Positions 1-13,300 of a DNA stretch of 64,000 nucleotides are shown here, one piece after another; position 1 is the stretch's first letter; each line of letters opens with the position of its first letter. The notes beneath the pieces were generated by a model. The model worked only from the letters and a program-made list of their open reading frames with translations. It did no database searches and was not told where the DNA came from. The position numbers were made by a program, and so were the translations under genes. Source of the DNA: Corydoras sp. C115 (lineage: Eukaryota; Chordata; Actinopteri; Siluriformes; Callichthyidae); NCBI GenBank assembly GCA_019802505.1, contig JAFMOC010000002.1:4510501-4574500 (forward strand). Reading direction: 5' to 3'.

Positions 1-30
1 AGCACAATAGGCAAAATAAATCACTTTACT
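1..30 (+). mobile_element. SINE tail fragment, second family, at window edge
   Basis: AGCACAATAGGCAAAATAAA then TCACTTTACT matches the 3' end of the second SINE family. Continues outside the window. Confidence 0.5.
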
Positions 31-57
31 TTGTCAAGCTCTGGTAGAACATCATAC

Positions 58-246
58 CTTCATTCCCGCTGCAGCAGCAGGTCCACTAGGGTCTACGGCC
101 TGAATGTGGCAGGGTTTTCCTCCTCTCACCACAAAACCCCAGCCCACTGCATCACCGACAATCTGCATGTAAAGACAGTCAGCTAAGATTTCACAACATA
201 TACAGCTAAATTATTATTATTATTATTAAAAAATTATGTAAGTAAA

Positions 247-290
<44 letters not shown>

Positions 291-917
291 GGGTGTGTTA
301 GCGTTTGTCCGTTCTTCCCCGGAGGAGGGCGGCTAACGCGGAGGTATAGCGTTAAGCCGCTCGCGCCTAGTGAGCGCTCCCGGATACCGACCACGCGAGG
401 AAAAACGCGTGCGTCGGTCCACGGAAATGCTCCCACGGAATATGACCTGCACGGGGAAGGTGTGTAGCGCCGTACCGTGGTTGAACGCAGAAGGAGAGAA
501 AGAGACACCGGGATAAAATCCAAAATGTAGAATTTAATAAAAATTGGTGTGGGGACACCAACAAAAAGGGGAAACGAACGAACAACGTAACAACGGGCAT
601 ACATAACCACAAAACAAAGACGTGCGACAACTTACGGGAAAACTAAGAATAAATAACAAAACCAACTGAACACGTGCACAAAACAAACCAATCACCCAAC
701 TGAAACAATTAAGGTCCAAACGAGGGACAGGTGCCACAGGCACCTGTGACAGGGTGGCTTAGTGGTCAGCACGTTTGCCTCTCAGTGCTAGGGATTCCCG
801 GTTCGAATTCCTATCTGGGTGGAAATTCCATGTTCTCCCCGTGTCCGCATGGGATTATCTGGGTGTATCTGCAATGCCTATAATGACCCTAATATAGGAT
901 AAAGCGGAAGATAATGC

Positions 918-1009
<92 letters not shown>

Positions 1010-3562
1010 TCACAAGACATACTAAAGGGAGAAACTACAACATGGGATGTCAATAAAGTTTGTGTAGCTATCAAATAATATATATATATACTGTATATAT
1101 AACTAACCGATGTACAACAATCAATGTGGTACAATTATAACATCCAATGACTAGTTCGAATGCTGTGGCTGTCCAAGGGTATTAAAACAGCCCGACAAAT
1201 GAGCAAAAGAGAAATAGAGTAGGGAATATTGTTGGCACATCCTTGGTCCTTTGAAACTTGTGTATAGACCTTTGGACAGTAGGGCATTTCTAAGCAAAAG
1301 GGTTTATCATTTATAACAGCTGTATACTACGGTGGCCAAGAGAGCAAAACTTATGAACATGTTAGAAAACAACATGACATTTATAAACAAATTTACGATA
1401 ATATGGTAATAAAACCAATTCCTGTGTCGATACTTGAATGGATTCGATCCTATCTAACAGGAAAGACCTTCAAAGTGTCATGGAATGGAGAGATCTCTCT
1501 CACCAAGTACTCACTGGTGTTCCTCAGGGCCCTGTACTTGGTCCTCTCCTTGTTTCAGTATACATGACATCACTGGGCACAGTCATTCAGGCGCATGGTT
1601 TCTCTTACCACTGCTATGCTGATAACACTCAGCTTCATTTGTCTTTTGCCCCTGACGACACCACAATCTCAAATCGGATATCTGCCTGTCTCACTGACAT
1701 ATCTGGATGAAGGCCCGTCATCTCAAATTAAATTTAGCAAAAACAGAGTTTCTCATAATCCCAGCTAAACCCTCAATCCAGCATGACCTGACCTTCCAAA
1801 TTGACGGCGCCACAATTTCTTATATAAAATAACCTTGGTTTCACAATAGACTCCCACATTAAACTCTCTGATCATGTTACCAAAACTGCCCGTTCCTGCA
1901 GATTCCTTCTTTACAACATCAGGAAGATCAGACCTTTCTTGACTGAACATGCTACCCAGCTGATAGTTCAGGGCCTCATCCTATCCCGTCTTGATTGTTG
2001 TAATGCGTTGCTTGCCGGCCTTCACAATCAGGCCTCTACAACTAATTCAAAATTCTGCAGCCCGACTTGTATTCAATAAGACCAAGTGAACTCATGTCAC
2101 TCCACTACTCATGTCTCTCCCACTACTCATTGGCTCCCTGTACAAGTCACTGACTCTGGCCTACAGGATCATTTCTGGATCTTCCCCCTCTTTCCTTCAC
2201 TCTATCTTTTCAAAATACACTCTGCCTTGTTCACTTCGCTCCAGTGATGATTGCCACCTTCACTCAAAATGGTGGAACCATCTTCCCAACTCTGTCCGTA
2301 AGGCAGTGTCACTTGGCATTCTTAAGAAACTACTAAGGACACATCTTTTTAACAAACACCTGTTGTAGGAAAAAAAAGGGGGTGTGCAGGATCAGATAAC
2401 AATCAGGTTTGATAATTCTACAGTGTAGCTGCTTTTCTTCATAACTACTGACGTGTGGTGTTCTAATTTTAAGTCACTTTGGATAAAAGCGTCTGCTAAA
2501 TGACTAAATGTAAATTTATGTAAATGTGTTTGAAACCTCTGGTCCTCAATGTATCCTAACATGTGACACTGTCCCTTATAAATCTGTTTTTTATTTTATG
2601 TACCCTATAACAAAAGTAGACATTCCATATGACAATGCACCTGCGCTAAGTCAGATTTACTCATGACTAGGGTCCAGGAGTACTGTTTAGTTTTTCAATC
2701 ACAGTACCTACATTTTAATCCTACAGACAAGCCCAGGTTCAAAGCCCCAATGTCTCTTATAATATGACCATTTAAAGCATTTATATTGTAGTCGCCAATA
2801 CATTTTAAACCCTTTTTTTCTATATATGTTACTCAAAACATTTTTAATTTCCTAAAAGAAGACAATAAGGACCAAATAATAGAAACAAAAGAAAATAATT
2901 TGTAATAATAAAATAATAAATAATTTGAAAGTGGGCGGCACGGTGGCTTAGTGGTTAGCACGTTCGCCTCTCAGCGCTAGGGATTCCCGGTTCGAATCCC
3001 CATCTGGGTGGAGTTTCCATGTTCTCCCCGTGTCCGCGTGGGTTTCCTCCGGGTTCTCCGGTTTCCTCCCACAGTCCAAAAACATGGATCAAGTTAATTG
3101 AGTTCTCTAAATTGCCCCATATAGAGTGTGCTTGAGTGTGTGAGTGTGTGCCCAGCGATGGATTGGCGCCCTGTCCTGGGTCTATCTGCCCAGCGCCCGA
3201 GACGTTCTCCCCTGGATGGGCATGGGGAATCCCACCGCGACCCTAATAGAGGATAAAGCGGGAGATAATGAATGAATGAATTTGAAAGTGGCATTGAGAG
3301 TCAGGGGTATGAGTGGGTGCCCTAGTTTATTTAAAGAACATTGTTCCATTAAAGTTTGGTCTTCACTTCCTCATTTGTGAAAGTGTAATTTCATGAACAA
3401 AGAAGAGTTGTTGATGCTCATCAGATAGATGTAAATGTTTGTGGCGACATATAAAAAACATGTTTGTAACTTACTGTGAAAGTTTTCTTTATGAATGGGC
3501 CTCCTGTAGTCTGAAGCTCTTCTGGGCTAACTTGTCTCTTCAGAACTGTGTGAAACACACAG

Positions 3563-3597
<35 letters not shown>

Positions 3598-4017
3598 ATT
3601 AGAGTGTGCCAATATAAAGATAGGTTTCTGTGATCCAATTAAAAAAAATTTATTTGATTAAAACACTGAGATTAACCATTTAATAATAAAAAAAAAATAT
3701 TATAAATTAAAATAATTTCTGTTTTTTAAAAGCACAGTTTTTAACCTTAATAAATATTAACCGAATGAAAAGGCAGTTGTTGGAAAAAGGAACATGGGGT
3801 TAAAAAAAGTGCATGCTCCTGAGGTTACATACATGTATTCTGGAAGTATAAACGTTGGTTGCTGTAAAGCATACAGTGAAATGTACAGTGTTTACTTAGG
3901 TGCATATGGGAGGACAGCTACTGCACACTGTGATTGGATAAACTAAGTGGCCAAAGACCAATCAAAACAAAGCAACATGGCTGCCAAACCGAAGCTCATA
4001 CTGACATGCTCTCTGCT

Positions 4018-4049
<32 letters not shown>

Positions 4050-4273
4050 TGTCTTATGTCAAGCTAAACAAGAGCTGAAACCACAGTGTCTAAACTAAGA
4101 TGCCTGTTCCAATCCAACATTATATATTGTAGTTGGGGTGCACAAAAAAAGTTGATTTTTAGCTCTAAAACTGTCTTGCTTGATGTCAGACAAATGTGTA
4201 CTATTGCAATGATGAACCCGTATGTGCAATTATAAATGGCAAAAAAAATAATAAATTGCCATCAAGATGATAC

Positions 4274-4354
<81 letters not shown>

Positions 4355-7300
4355 ATTTGGTGGGGTTCTTCTGTGGAAACTGTTTAGCTCTGAGTCAATG
4401 CCTGCTGGCTGTCCTTTCAGGCTCTACTGTTAAGGACGAAGTGTGCTTGCCAAACACAGCTCCAGACACACACACGAACATCAACTTATCTAAATCTAGG
4501 ATGTCAATCTAAACACTGCACCAGATTGTCTGACCATTAACTCCCTAATGTCCTGTGATTCAGTGCTACAAACTCCAAAAAATCAAATGAAATCAAAGTG
4601 ATTATATAATTTATTTGTTTTTTTATCTCTTGCTCTCTGTCTAATATATACAGTATATACACAAACTGTGCAGCAACAGATGGGCTACTGTCCCTGATTT
4701 AACATCTACAAGGTGAAGCGGGTGTGTCTAATACATGTGCACAGTAAGTGAATAGTGTTTTCAAATTCCATCTGCAGCTGTGTCTGATCCACTTGTACTT
4801 GAGGGTCTACCCTGCCTTTCACACTTTGAGGAAAAGGATAGCCTTCAACAATTCCCTGAACCTAATAATGATTGAGACTTTCAAACTTACAGATTAATAT
4901 AAAATAATATTTATACGGCGGCACGGTGGCTTAGTGGTTAGCACGTTCGCCTCTCAGCGCTGGGGGTTCCCGGTTCGAATCCCCATCTGGAGTTTCCATG
5001 TTCTCCCCGTGCCCGCGTGGGTTTCCTCTGGGTTTTCCGGTTTCCTCCCACAGTCCAAAAACATGGATCAAGTCAATTGAATTCTCCAAATTGCCCCATA
5101 TATAATGTGTCTGTGTGAGTGTGTGCCCAGCGATGGATTGGCGCCCTGTCCTGGGTGTATCTGCCAAGCGCCCGAAACGTTCTCCCCTGGATGGGCATGG
5201 GGAACCCCACCGCGACCCTAATAGAGGATAAAGCGGGAGATAATGAATGAATGAATGAATAATATTTATACTCTCACACAACAGTAACCTGATGTAGGTA
5301 TAGTGTGTAAATGTCCCAATACCTTTATCCATATAGTGTATGTCCAAATGTTACTGCATAATACAGAATATTCATGTTGTTGTTAAGATGAAAACACACA
5401 AAGGTGAAATGTTGGCAAAGGGTCATTCATCTTCTATTACCATTACATAAGATTAGATACTTAGTTTGGACACAAGTATATGAACACCTACACATTACAC
5501 CTAAAGAAGCTTTCACTTTTTTAGCCTTTAGCCTTCTAAAAATTTAGAATTTTTGCAATTATACTGTTCTAATTGACCATTGACATTGACCTATACTGTT
5601 CTAATACATTCACCTGTATTTTCCAATCTTGTTGCTATAAAGTTTTTTATTAAGTTTATTAAGTTAAGTTTTAATTAAATCAGAATCACAGTTTGAAAGC
5701 TGTAAAAATTTGATGAAACCTTAGATTAGAAAAAAAGATTTGTTAATAAGTAGGGTCACTGTATTTTTTTAGGGTCACTGATAAGGGTTGACATTTGTCT
5801 CATTCAGTGTCAGTATTTTTCAAATACGAGTCATAATGTGGAGCAGAAAAACTGTATATAATAATCCATCATGTTGTTACACTATTGCCAGAATATATTT
5901 GAATCATGGGAGACTGGTATGAACATAAGGCAGATTTACTTCTTTTTTATATCTGAATTTGTCAATAAAGCAAATGTCCAAATAGAAATAAAATAAAATG
6001 TCAGATTAGAAAAGCTGTTAACTCATGTTATTGTGTAATGAGTAATGATTTAAATTATTATGTTGCAATATTTTTGCTGTCTTAATAAGTCAAAATACCA
6101 ACAACTCAAATATATACAGCTCTTCACCAGAGTCAGATGCAAGAACTTTCACCTAGGTGAGATTTGGAGTGAGAACTGAGTTCTTAATGCCTAAAAAAGT
6201 ATATATGACACTCCCATCTGTCATATACAGTGCTTGTGCGGTTCTAGCACTTCTGTGCACACACTGTAATTACTTTTTGCACAGAATGCCCCCAGAAGCT
6301 AATAAAATAGAAATGCTGCAGTAGGGGCCTGCTACCTCAGGTCTTGTGCAATCAGGTCTTGCACCTAGGTCTGATGACTACTTACCCTGCTCTATAAAGA
6401 CACATATAAGGTGTACTTATTTCTTCAGGCAGCTGCATTTTATCTTCATTTTGGTTCAACAATAACAATGTCAGGCTGTATTTAGTTGATTTTAAGACCT
6501 TTTAAGCACTATGTTCTATTCTATTATGTCCAAATCACAGGATGTTCATATGTGTTTATATGACTGCAAATATCTGGTTCATTAAAAATATTTTATTACA
6601 ATATTTCAAAACCTTACAAACATTTTTGTTTTTTAAATAACAAGTTGTTATGTGTCTATGCTATTACTCTCTTAAAAGGTGTGTCAGGAATTTTAAATTA
6701 CGTGAACATAATAAGAGTCTAAGTTAAATTTTCTGTAACAGTGGTGCAACGGGGGTGTTATTTTGGGTTTTTGAGTGTAGGGACGGAGGCTGTCTCTATT
6801 AGTATAATTGATAGATTTTTGTTTTTAGAATTGTGTTTTCAGCCTATATGGCCATGTAATATGTTGAGCACTGTCAAGAGGTTTTTTAATTAGAGGGGTG
6901 TAGTTTAATTAGCGCTCTGCCTCCTCAGCATTTAGTTATGTGAACCTGTAAAATTCGTATTGGAATTTAGTTGCGTTTAGAATTGAGTTAATTAAGTTGC
7001 AATAACATGCAAATCTTTAGAAATGGTAACGTGTAAAGTTTGGCTTAAAATTTAAGGCCGTAGAATTTTTTATTAAAAAATTATTTACGGGAGCATGTAG
7101 GTGCTCCCATAGGGGGGAATTGTCAGGAATTTTAAATTACGTGAACATAATAAGAGTCCCAAAATGGCCGAAAGTTTGTATTCAAACAAAGGACCTTACT
7201 GGGGCTTGCCGCCATTAGGAAGTGGGGTGGGGCACGCTAGATTTGAACCAAAATTCTGGGCTGGGATTGGCTGATTTAAACCCTATGGTGTTAATTTGTG

Positions 7301-10300
7301 ATTGCCTAATACAGACTTGTGTGGTCTAACACAGGCTGCAACAGGTGAGAAAATCATTAAAGGGATAAATATGGCAAATTAAAAATTTTATTTACTATGA
7401 TGCATTCCTCTTTTTTCTCACTTTTTTCATTCATTTTTTGAGTGGATTGTTGATTGTTTATTTTAAGTGTCTTAATCAAATTGGCATAAAACCAGTTCCG
7501 TAGGTTGTGAAAGACAAAAAGAAACCTTTTATGATATCTGATATTGACCCCCCCACCCCATGCAACCTGGCATAAAAACACTAACGTTGGATGAGAGAAT
7601 CTTGCTCACAGTCTCCATTTTCATACAAACATAGGTTGTTGGATGGAGGTTAGGTCGGAGCTCTGTGCAGGACATTCAAGTTCTTGACATAAAATACATT
7701 TGCACTACATTTACATTTGGTCATTTAACAGACGCTTTTATCCAAAGCGACTTACAAAGCGAGCACAGGGTTGATACAGCACCCCTGGAGCAAATAGGGT
7801 TAAGGGTCTTGCTCAAGGACCCACATTGGTAACTTCAGTGGACTTGGGATTTGAAACCAAAACCTTCAGATTGATGGCCCAAGACCCTAACCACTGAGCT
7901 ACCCTGCCCTACATCATAAATGGTGTTTTATGCACAGGGGCACAGTCATTCTGGAACAGAATAGAACCTTTCCTAAACTGTTACCAAAGAAGTTGGAAGT
8001 ATACAGTACACAGAAGAACTCATCTTACCAGATTTAGGATTGCAGAGCACAGGAGGACTGCTGCTTAAAGTTGGACTGCTACTGTAATAACCACTGCTTC
8101 CACAACTGCTACTCATACTGCTGCGCCTCACTGCTGAGATCACTTTGATCTCTTTAGTGGGGCTAACTATAAAAAAAGGAGAGGAAGAAGCACATGAGTG
8201 ATCAAACATATTTGGAAACCTGCTCTCAGGATTCTATAGCAAATAATTTATGACAAATATATATATCACTTATTTACACTTTCAAACAGGAAATATTAAC
8301 ACATATGCAGAGACTTTATAAGATATGGAACTAGCACAATGCATGTGGCGATGTGGTTTCATTTCTCCTTTAGACATATGCATATAACCTATAGAGGAAG
8401 TGCAACTCAAATACTGATAAGTGTTACTTAGACCTTCTGTTAAGTAACATTATATTTTATTCTCAAATGGCAGGTTTTGAAGCATTAAGTTGTTTTGTAT
8501 AACAACATTACCCCGATATATAAAAGCACCCTCTATCAGATACACATTGTTTTCACACCGCGGCACGGTGGCATAGTGGTAATCACGTTCGCCTCTCAGC
8601 GCTAGGATTCCCGGTTCGAATCCCCATCTGGGTGGAGTTTCCATGTTCTCCCCATGTCCGCGTGGGTTTCCTCCGGGTTCTCCGGTTTCCTCCCACAGTC
8701 CAAAAACATGAATCAAGTTAATTGAGCGGGTGATAATGATAAATCGGGTGATAATGAATGAATCAATGTTTTCACACCCACTGACTATTTAATCAGTCCT
8801 ACATGCCATATAGATACACTTTGTGGTTCTACAATTACAGACTTCAGTTAATCTGTTTTTATACATTATTTGCTTTGCTAGTTATTTAATAGTAAAGACC
8901 CCTACAAAACAGGTGTTATTTGTGTCATGAATAATTCACATGCATTCACTGCTATGACTTTGATATGGTGGTGTGTTAGTACTGTGGATCAGTGGATCAG
9001 TAACAGCAGTACTGCTGGAACATTTAAAATCTAAATGATACTGCTGAACTAAGAATAGTTTACCAACCAAAAATATCAAAGCACCAGAATACTGTAGGCA
9101 GCATCATGTCAGCATTGAAAAAAATTAGAGGATTGCATCTAATCTGTGCAGCATCGGATAAGATACTGGCTGATTGTACATCCATAAAATCGAGAAATAA
9201 TGTATATGTAACAGGAAGACAAAAACAATGTGAATTTCAGCATATTAACACACTGCCACCAACAAATTAGTGTCATCTACCACCTAAATGATACCATCTC
9301 TAAAATTGGCTCTTGGAGGTCCTGATGAAGGATAGGAACACATAAACAAACAGAATACAATCTGTATTTGTACAACTACTATGTGTATCTATACAATAAG
9401 TTAATGCTACTGTATTTAATACTATTCCTACTTTTACAATAATTAATAAGCATAATTAGCTGTCAAATATTACTAACCAAAAGCTTAAGAATAGTTAATT
9501 CAGGGGTTCTAAAAGTGGACTATGATAAAGCCCAGAGGTCCATGAGGGGATTTTCACTCTGGTGGCTACAAAAGACAATATACAGACCCTTTCCAAAAAA
9601 TTTGAATATCATGGAAAAGTTGATCAATTTCTATAATTTCATTCAAAAAGTTAAACTTTCATAAATTGTGGGTTTTATGAACTGAAAGACCAAATTATGT
9701 AAAAATAAACAAATAAATATTTGAAATTGTTTAATTTTGTGGGCCCTGAATCTATAATGTATCAAAGTGAACTTTGTGAATGGAATTATGGCAATTATTA
9801 ACTTTTAATGAAGAACTTTTCCATGATATTCTATAATTTTTTGGTAAGGGTCAGTAGTTTGTCAGTAGTTTTTATTCAACAGAAAACGATGTTTTCAATA
9901 AATGTTTTCCATGTTTTCAATAAATCTTAATTATATTTATTAAATATGAACAAACAGGGATTTTATTAAAACTTGGAAACTTCTGTGCAAACACACATGC
10001 ATCACATGCTTATTGAAACAAGTGCATTATGAAATCGGCCAAAAAAAAAGTAAGGGCTGTTGCCACCACAAACTGTGGTCATTTCCTGCAATCTTTAACA
10101 TCATCTTAGGCCCCTCAAACAGGAGCTATACGGTCAGGTTCTTATCTCTGTTATCAACAATTCCCAATGTCATGTTTAGAGATGTGTTAGGGCTCTACAC
10201 ATGACTCAATATTTTATTATTGTGAGTGTAATATAAAGAAATGAAAAGTAAAATGGTGTGTGTTTTACAGACATGAGAGATTAAAGGTTGGTCCATTGGG

Positions 10301-13300
10301 AGAACTATAGTTTGATGAGTATGCAAGGGAAGTAATTTAACACGGTCATGTTAAGAACATTGCAACCGACCTGTATTTATAGCTGGATATATAAGCTCAG
10401 CTCAAAGTCCATTGTTAAACATTGATAACGGACAGAATATCTCTGTTCTCAAAATAACCTCTTTAAAAAGTCTTTTGTTGCCTTTGTGCTAAAGCTAGAA
10501 AGAAATACAGCATGGTACATTATGGTACATTAAAAGTAACTGTGGTGTCTTAAATATTTCGTAAATGTATTTTTCCTTAATTTCGTTACGCCATATAGAA
10601 CGCCATCTGTTTTTTTGTTTTGTTTTATAAACGAATACTTGTAAATAACAGAAATTAGAAATTACAAGGCAAATGTGATATGTATTGCAGTAACACAAAA
10701 ATTATGTTTAAAAAGTGCTTTTATTTATTCAGTGCTTGTCTGAACATGTTGCCTTTAGTATCGAGATGCCAGCATGTGCATGATAAGAAGTAAATGAACC
10801 TAAACAAAGTCCATAAAGCTTTATGGGCACACAAACCTGCTGCTAAGCTGTAAAAAGGGTTCTAAAAATCTCAGACAATGCCATGGAGGGTATTTTTAAC
10901 CAAAAATAACTACATGGAAAAGTGGGTTGGCTGGACAGCCTAAATTCTTACTAAGACTTCCGTTAACCTGGTTGTTAATGAAAGTGTTTAAAGTGATTAG
11001 TTTGGAGGGGTTAACATTATTGGTAGTGGGAGGTTTAACACGATCAGTAAAAAGTTTAATTTGGTTAGTATTATAGGGTTTAACATGATCAATAGTGAAA
11101 AACGTTTTAAAATGGTCACTATTAGGGGGTTTAACAGAGTCAATAGCGAATAGGAAGACTTTCATTGATGGAGGAAATTAATATGTTTATTGAAAAACAT
11201 TTAACTTTAGGGCTTTGGTGAAGGGTTTTTTGATAATTCTACAGTGTAGCTGGTTTTCTCCATATCTACTGACTTGTGGTGTTCTCATTTGTAAGTCGCT
11301 TTGGATAAATGTTTGTGCTAAATGACTAAATGTAAATGTTTTTAATTGGTCAGCAGCAGAGCGAGTAACATGGTTTCTAGAAGAGAGTTTAATATAATCT
11401 GTACTGAAGGGTTAAACAAGATCAGTAGTTAAAAGTGTAAAAATGGTTAGTAAAAGAGATATGAAATGGTTAATAGCATAATGTATAACATTTTAACATG
11501 GTCAGTAGTTAAGACATTTATTTATCAGACTGACCAGATAAGAAGCTGTTGTTGCTATTTTCAGTGTTCTGTTTGCGTAAACAGAATGGGCTGTCGTGAC
11601 TTTCTGGAATTACACGGTTTCTTTCATTCAGCAGCTCCATCAGTCGTCGACGACGGCGAAAATTCATCCGAAACTGAAACAGAAGTTCACCATCCCCAAA
11701 GTGGTGCTTGTTTGTAACTGAAACAAAAGTGATGGACCATAAGACTAAGGATAGAAAAAAGGTTTAAAACAATGCAATTTTTACACAAAGCATTTACAAA
11801 AGGTTTTAGTACCTTAGTATAATTTTATATTCCTATTCACACCCTGTCTAAAATGGACTACTTAGAAGACAACATATTGTTTCAACCCATATTAGTGTTT
11901 AGTCATGAAGTCATGGAAAAAAAAGCTTTACTGGCACAACTACAGTGTTGCTAAGTGTTTAAGATCTTTGTTGATCAACCATTTTTATGGAAGAGAAATA
12001 ATGGACTGACTATGAATTGTTTCAAATGAATTGGTTTAGAATTTAGAATATTTCTGCATGAATTTAGCCTACAGCTTTAGAGGATGTCAAATTGGTCCTA
12101 AAAGTAGATAAAGAGAACCAAATCAAACACACGAGAATTTTTTTGGATGTTTTCATTTATTCATTGAGAAAAATAATCCAAAATTACAAGTACATCTGTG
12201 TAAGTGGCAAAAGAAAGTAAACATTTAACATTATAACATTTAACCGATAATTAATGATAAGTTAAAATTTAAGTCATGTGTAAGTGGGTACTCTTCTTCA
12301 TTCTTCATTATCTCCCGCTTAATCCTCTATTAGGGTCGCGGTGGGGTTCCCCATGCCCACCCAGGGGAGAAAGTCTCGGGCGCTGGGCAGATACACCCAG
12401 GACAGGGCGCCAATCCATCGCTGGGCACACAACCACCCACACACACACACTCCACATGGGGCAATTTTGATAATTCAATTAACTTGATCCATGTTTTTGG
12501 ACTGTGGGAGGAAATCGGAGAACCCGGAGGAAACCCACGCAGACACGGGGAGAACATGGAAACTCCACCCAGATGGGGATTCGAACCGGGAATCCCTAGA
12601 GCTGAGAGTCGAACGTGCTAACCACTAAGCCACCGTGCCGCCCAAGTGGGTACTCTGTTTTATGAAAAAAAACAGGGATCTATTAATTTATCTATCTTCA
12701 CAATGCATGAAAGACATGGCACATTGCCACATGGAGACACATGGAGATTTCTGAGGTCCTCAGAAAAAGAAAAAGAAGAAGAGTCATTGAGGCTTTTCTT
12801 GCTGGAAATTAAAAAAAAGTGCTTGGACTACAAAATTCACAGTCAGCCTATTATTACCCTTCTCTAAAAGTGGTTGATGGCACCAAATGCAAGAGAAATA
12901 AAAGTCTATGATGTCACAATGAAATGCAAGGTAACTTTGAAACTACTAAAGGTCTCTCACAAATGTTGCAAATGTTAAAGTTCACAAATCTTATATCAGT
13001 TTAACACAAATAGCATTTCTAAAAACATATATATAAAAATACATGTCTGTAATTTGCTAAAAGATCACATAGACATGCCAGAAGGTTCTTTTGTGAACAG
13101 ATGGGACTGAAATAGATATTTTCAGTTGAAACAAGAAGCGTTATGTTTGAAAAAGAAAAAGCAAAGCATTCCAGCATAAAACCTCATTCTATCTGGAAGA
13201 CATGGTAGTGATTTTGTCATGGTTTGATCGTTTTTTTTTTTTTTTTTTTTTCATCTGGGTGATGACAGCCTGGTAATGTTGATGGAACAATTATACCAGC

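Noticed and set aside
206..743. Three overlapping minus-strand frames of 69-134 residues
   Set aside because: They lie entirely in the solo LTR and adjacent TA run; no family similarity or splice support.
889..1134. Frames encoding long Ile-Tyr runs (also near 15.5, 22.3 kb) and Asn, Leu or Cys-Val runs
   Set aside because: Products of TA, TTA and GT microsatellites.
10896..11165. 89-residue frame with repeated VKPxxxN-like motifs
   Set aside because: Arises from the degenerate 24-bp tandem DNA array; no start context, splice sites or family match.
10969..11520. CRISPR-like array
   Set aside because: Units are diverged and contiguous without spacers, in an animal genome.
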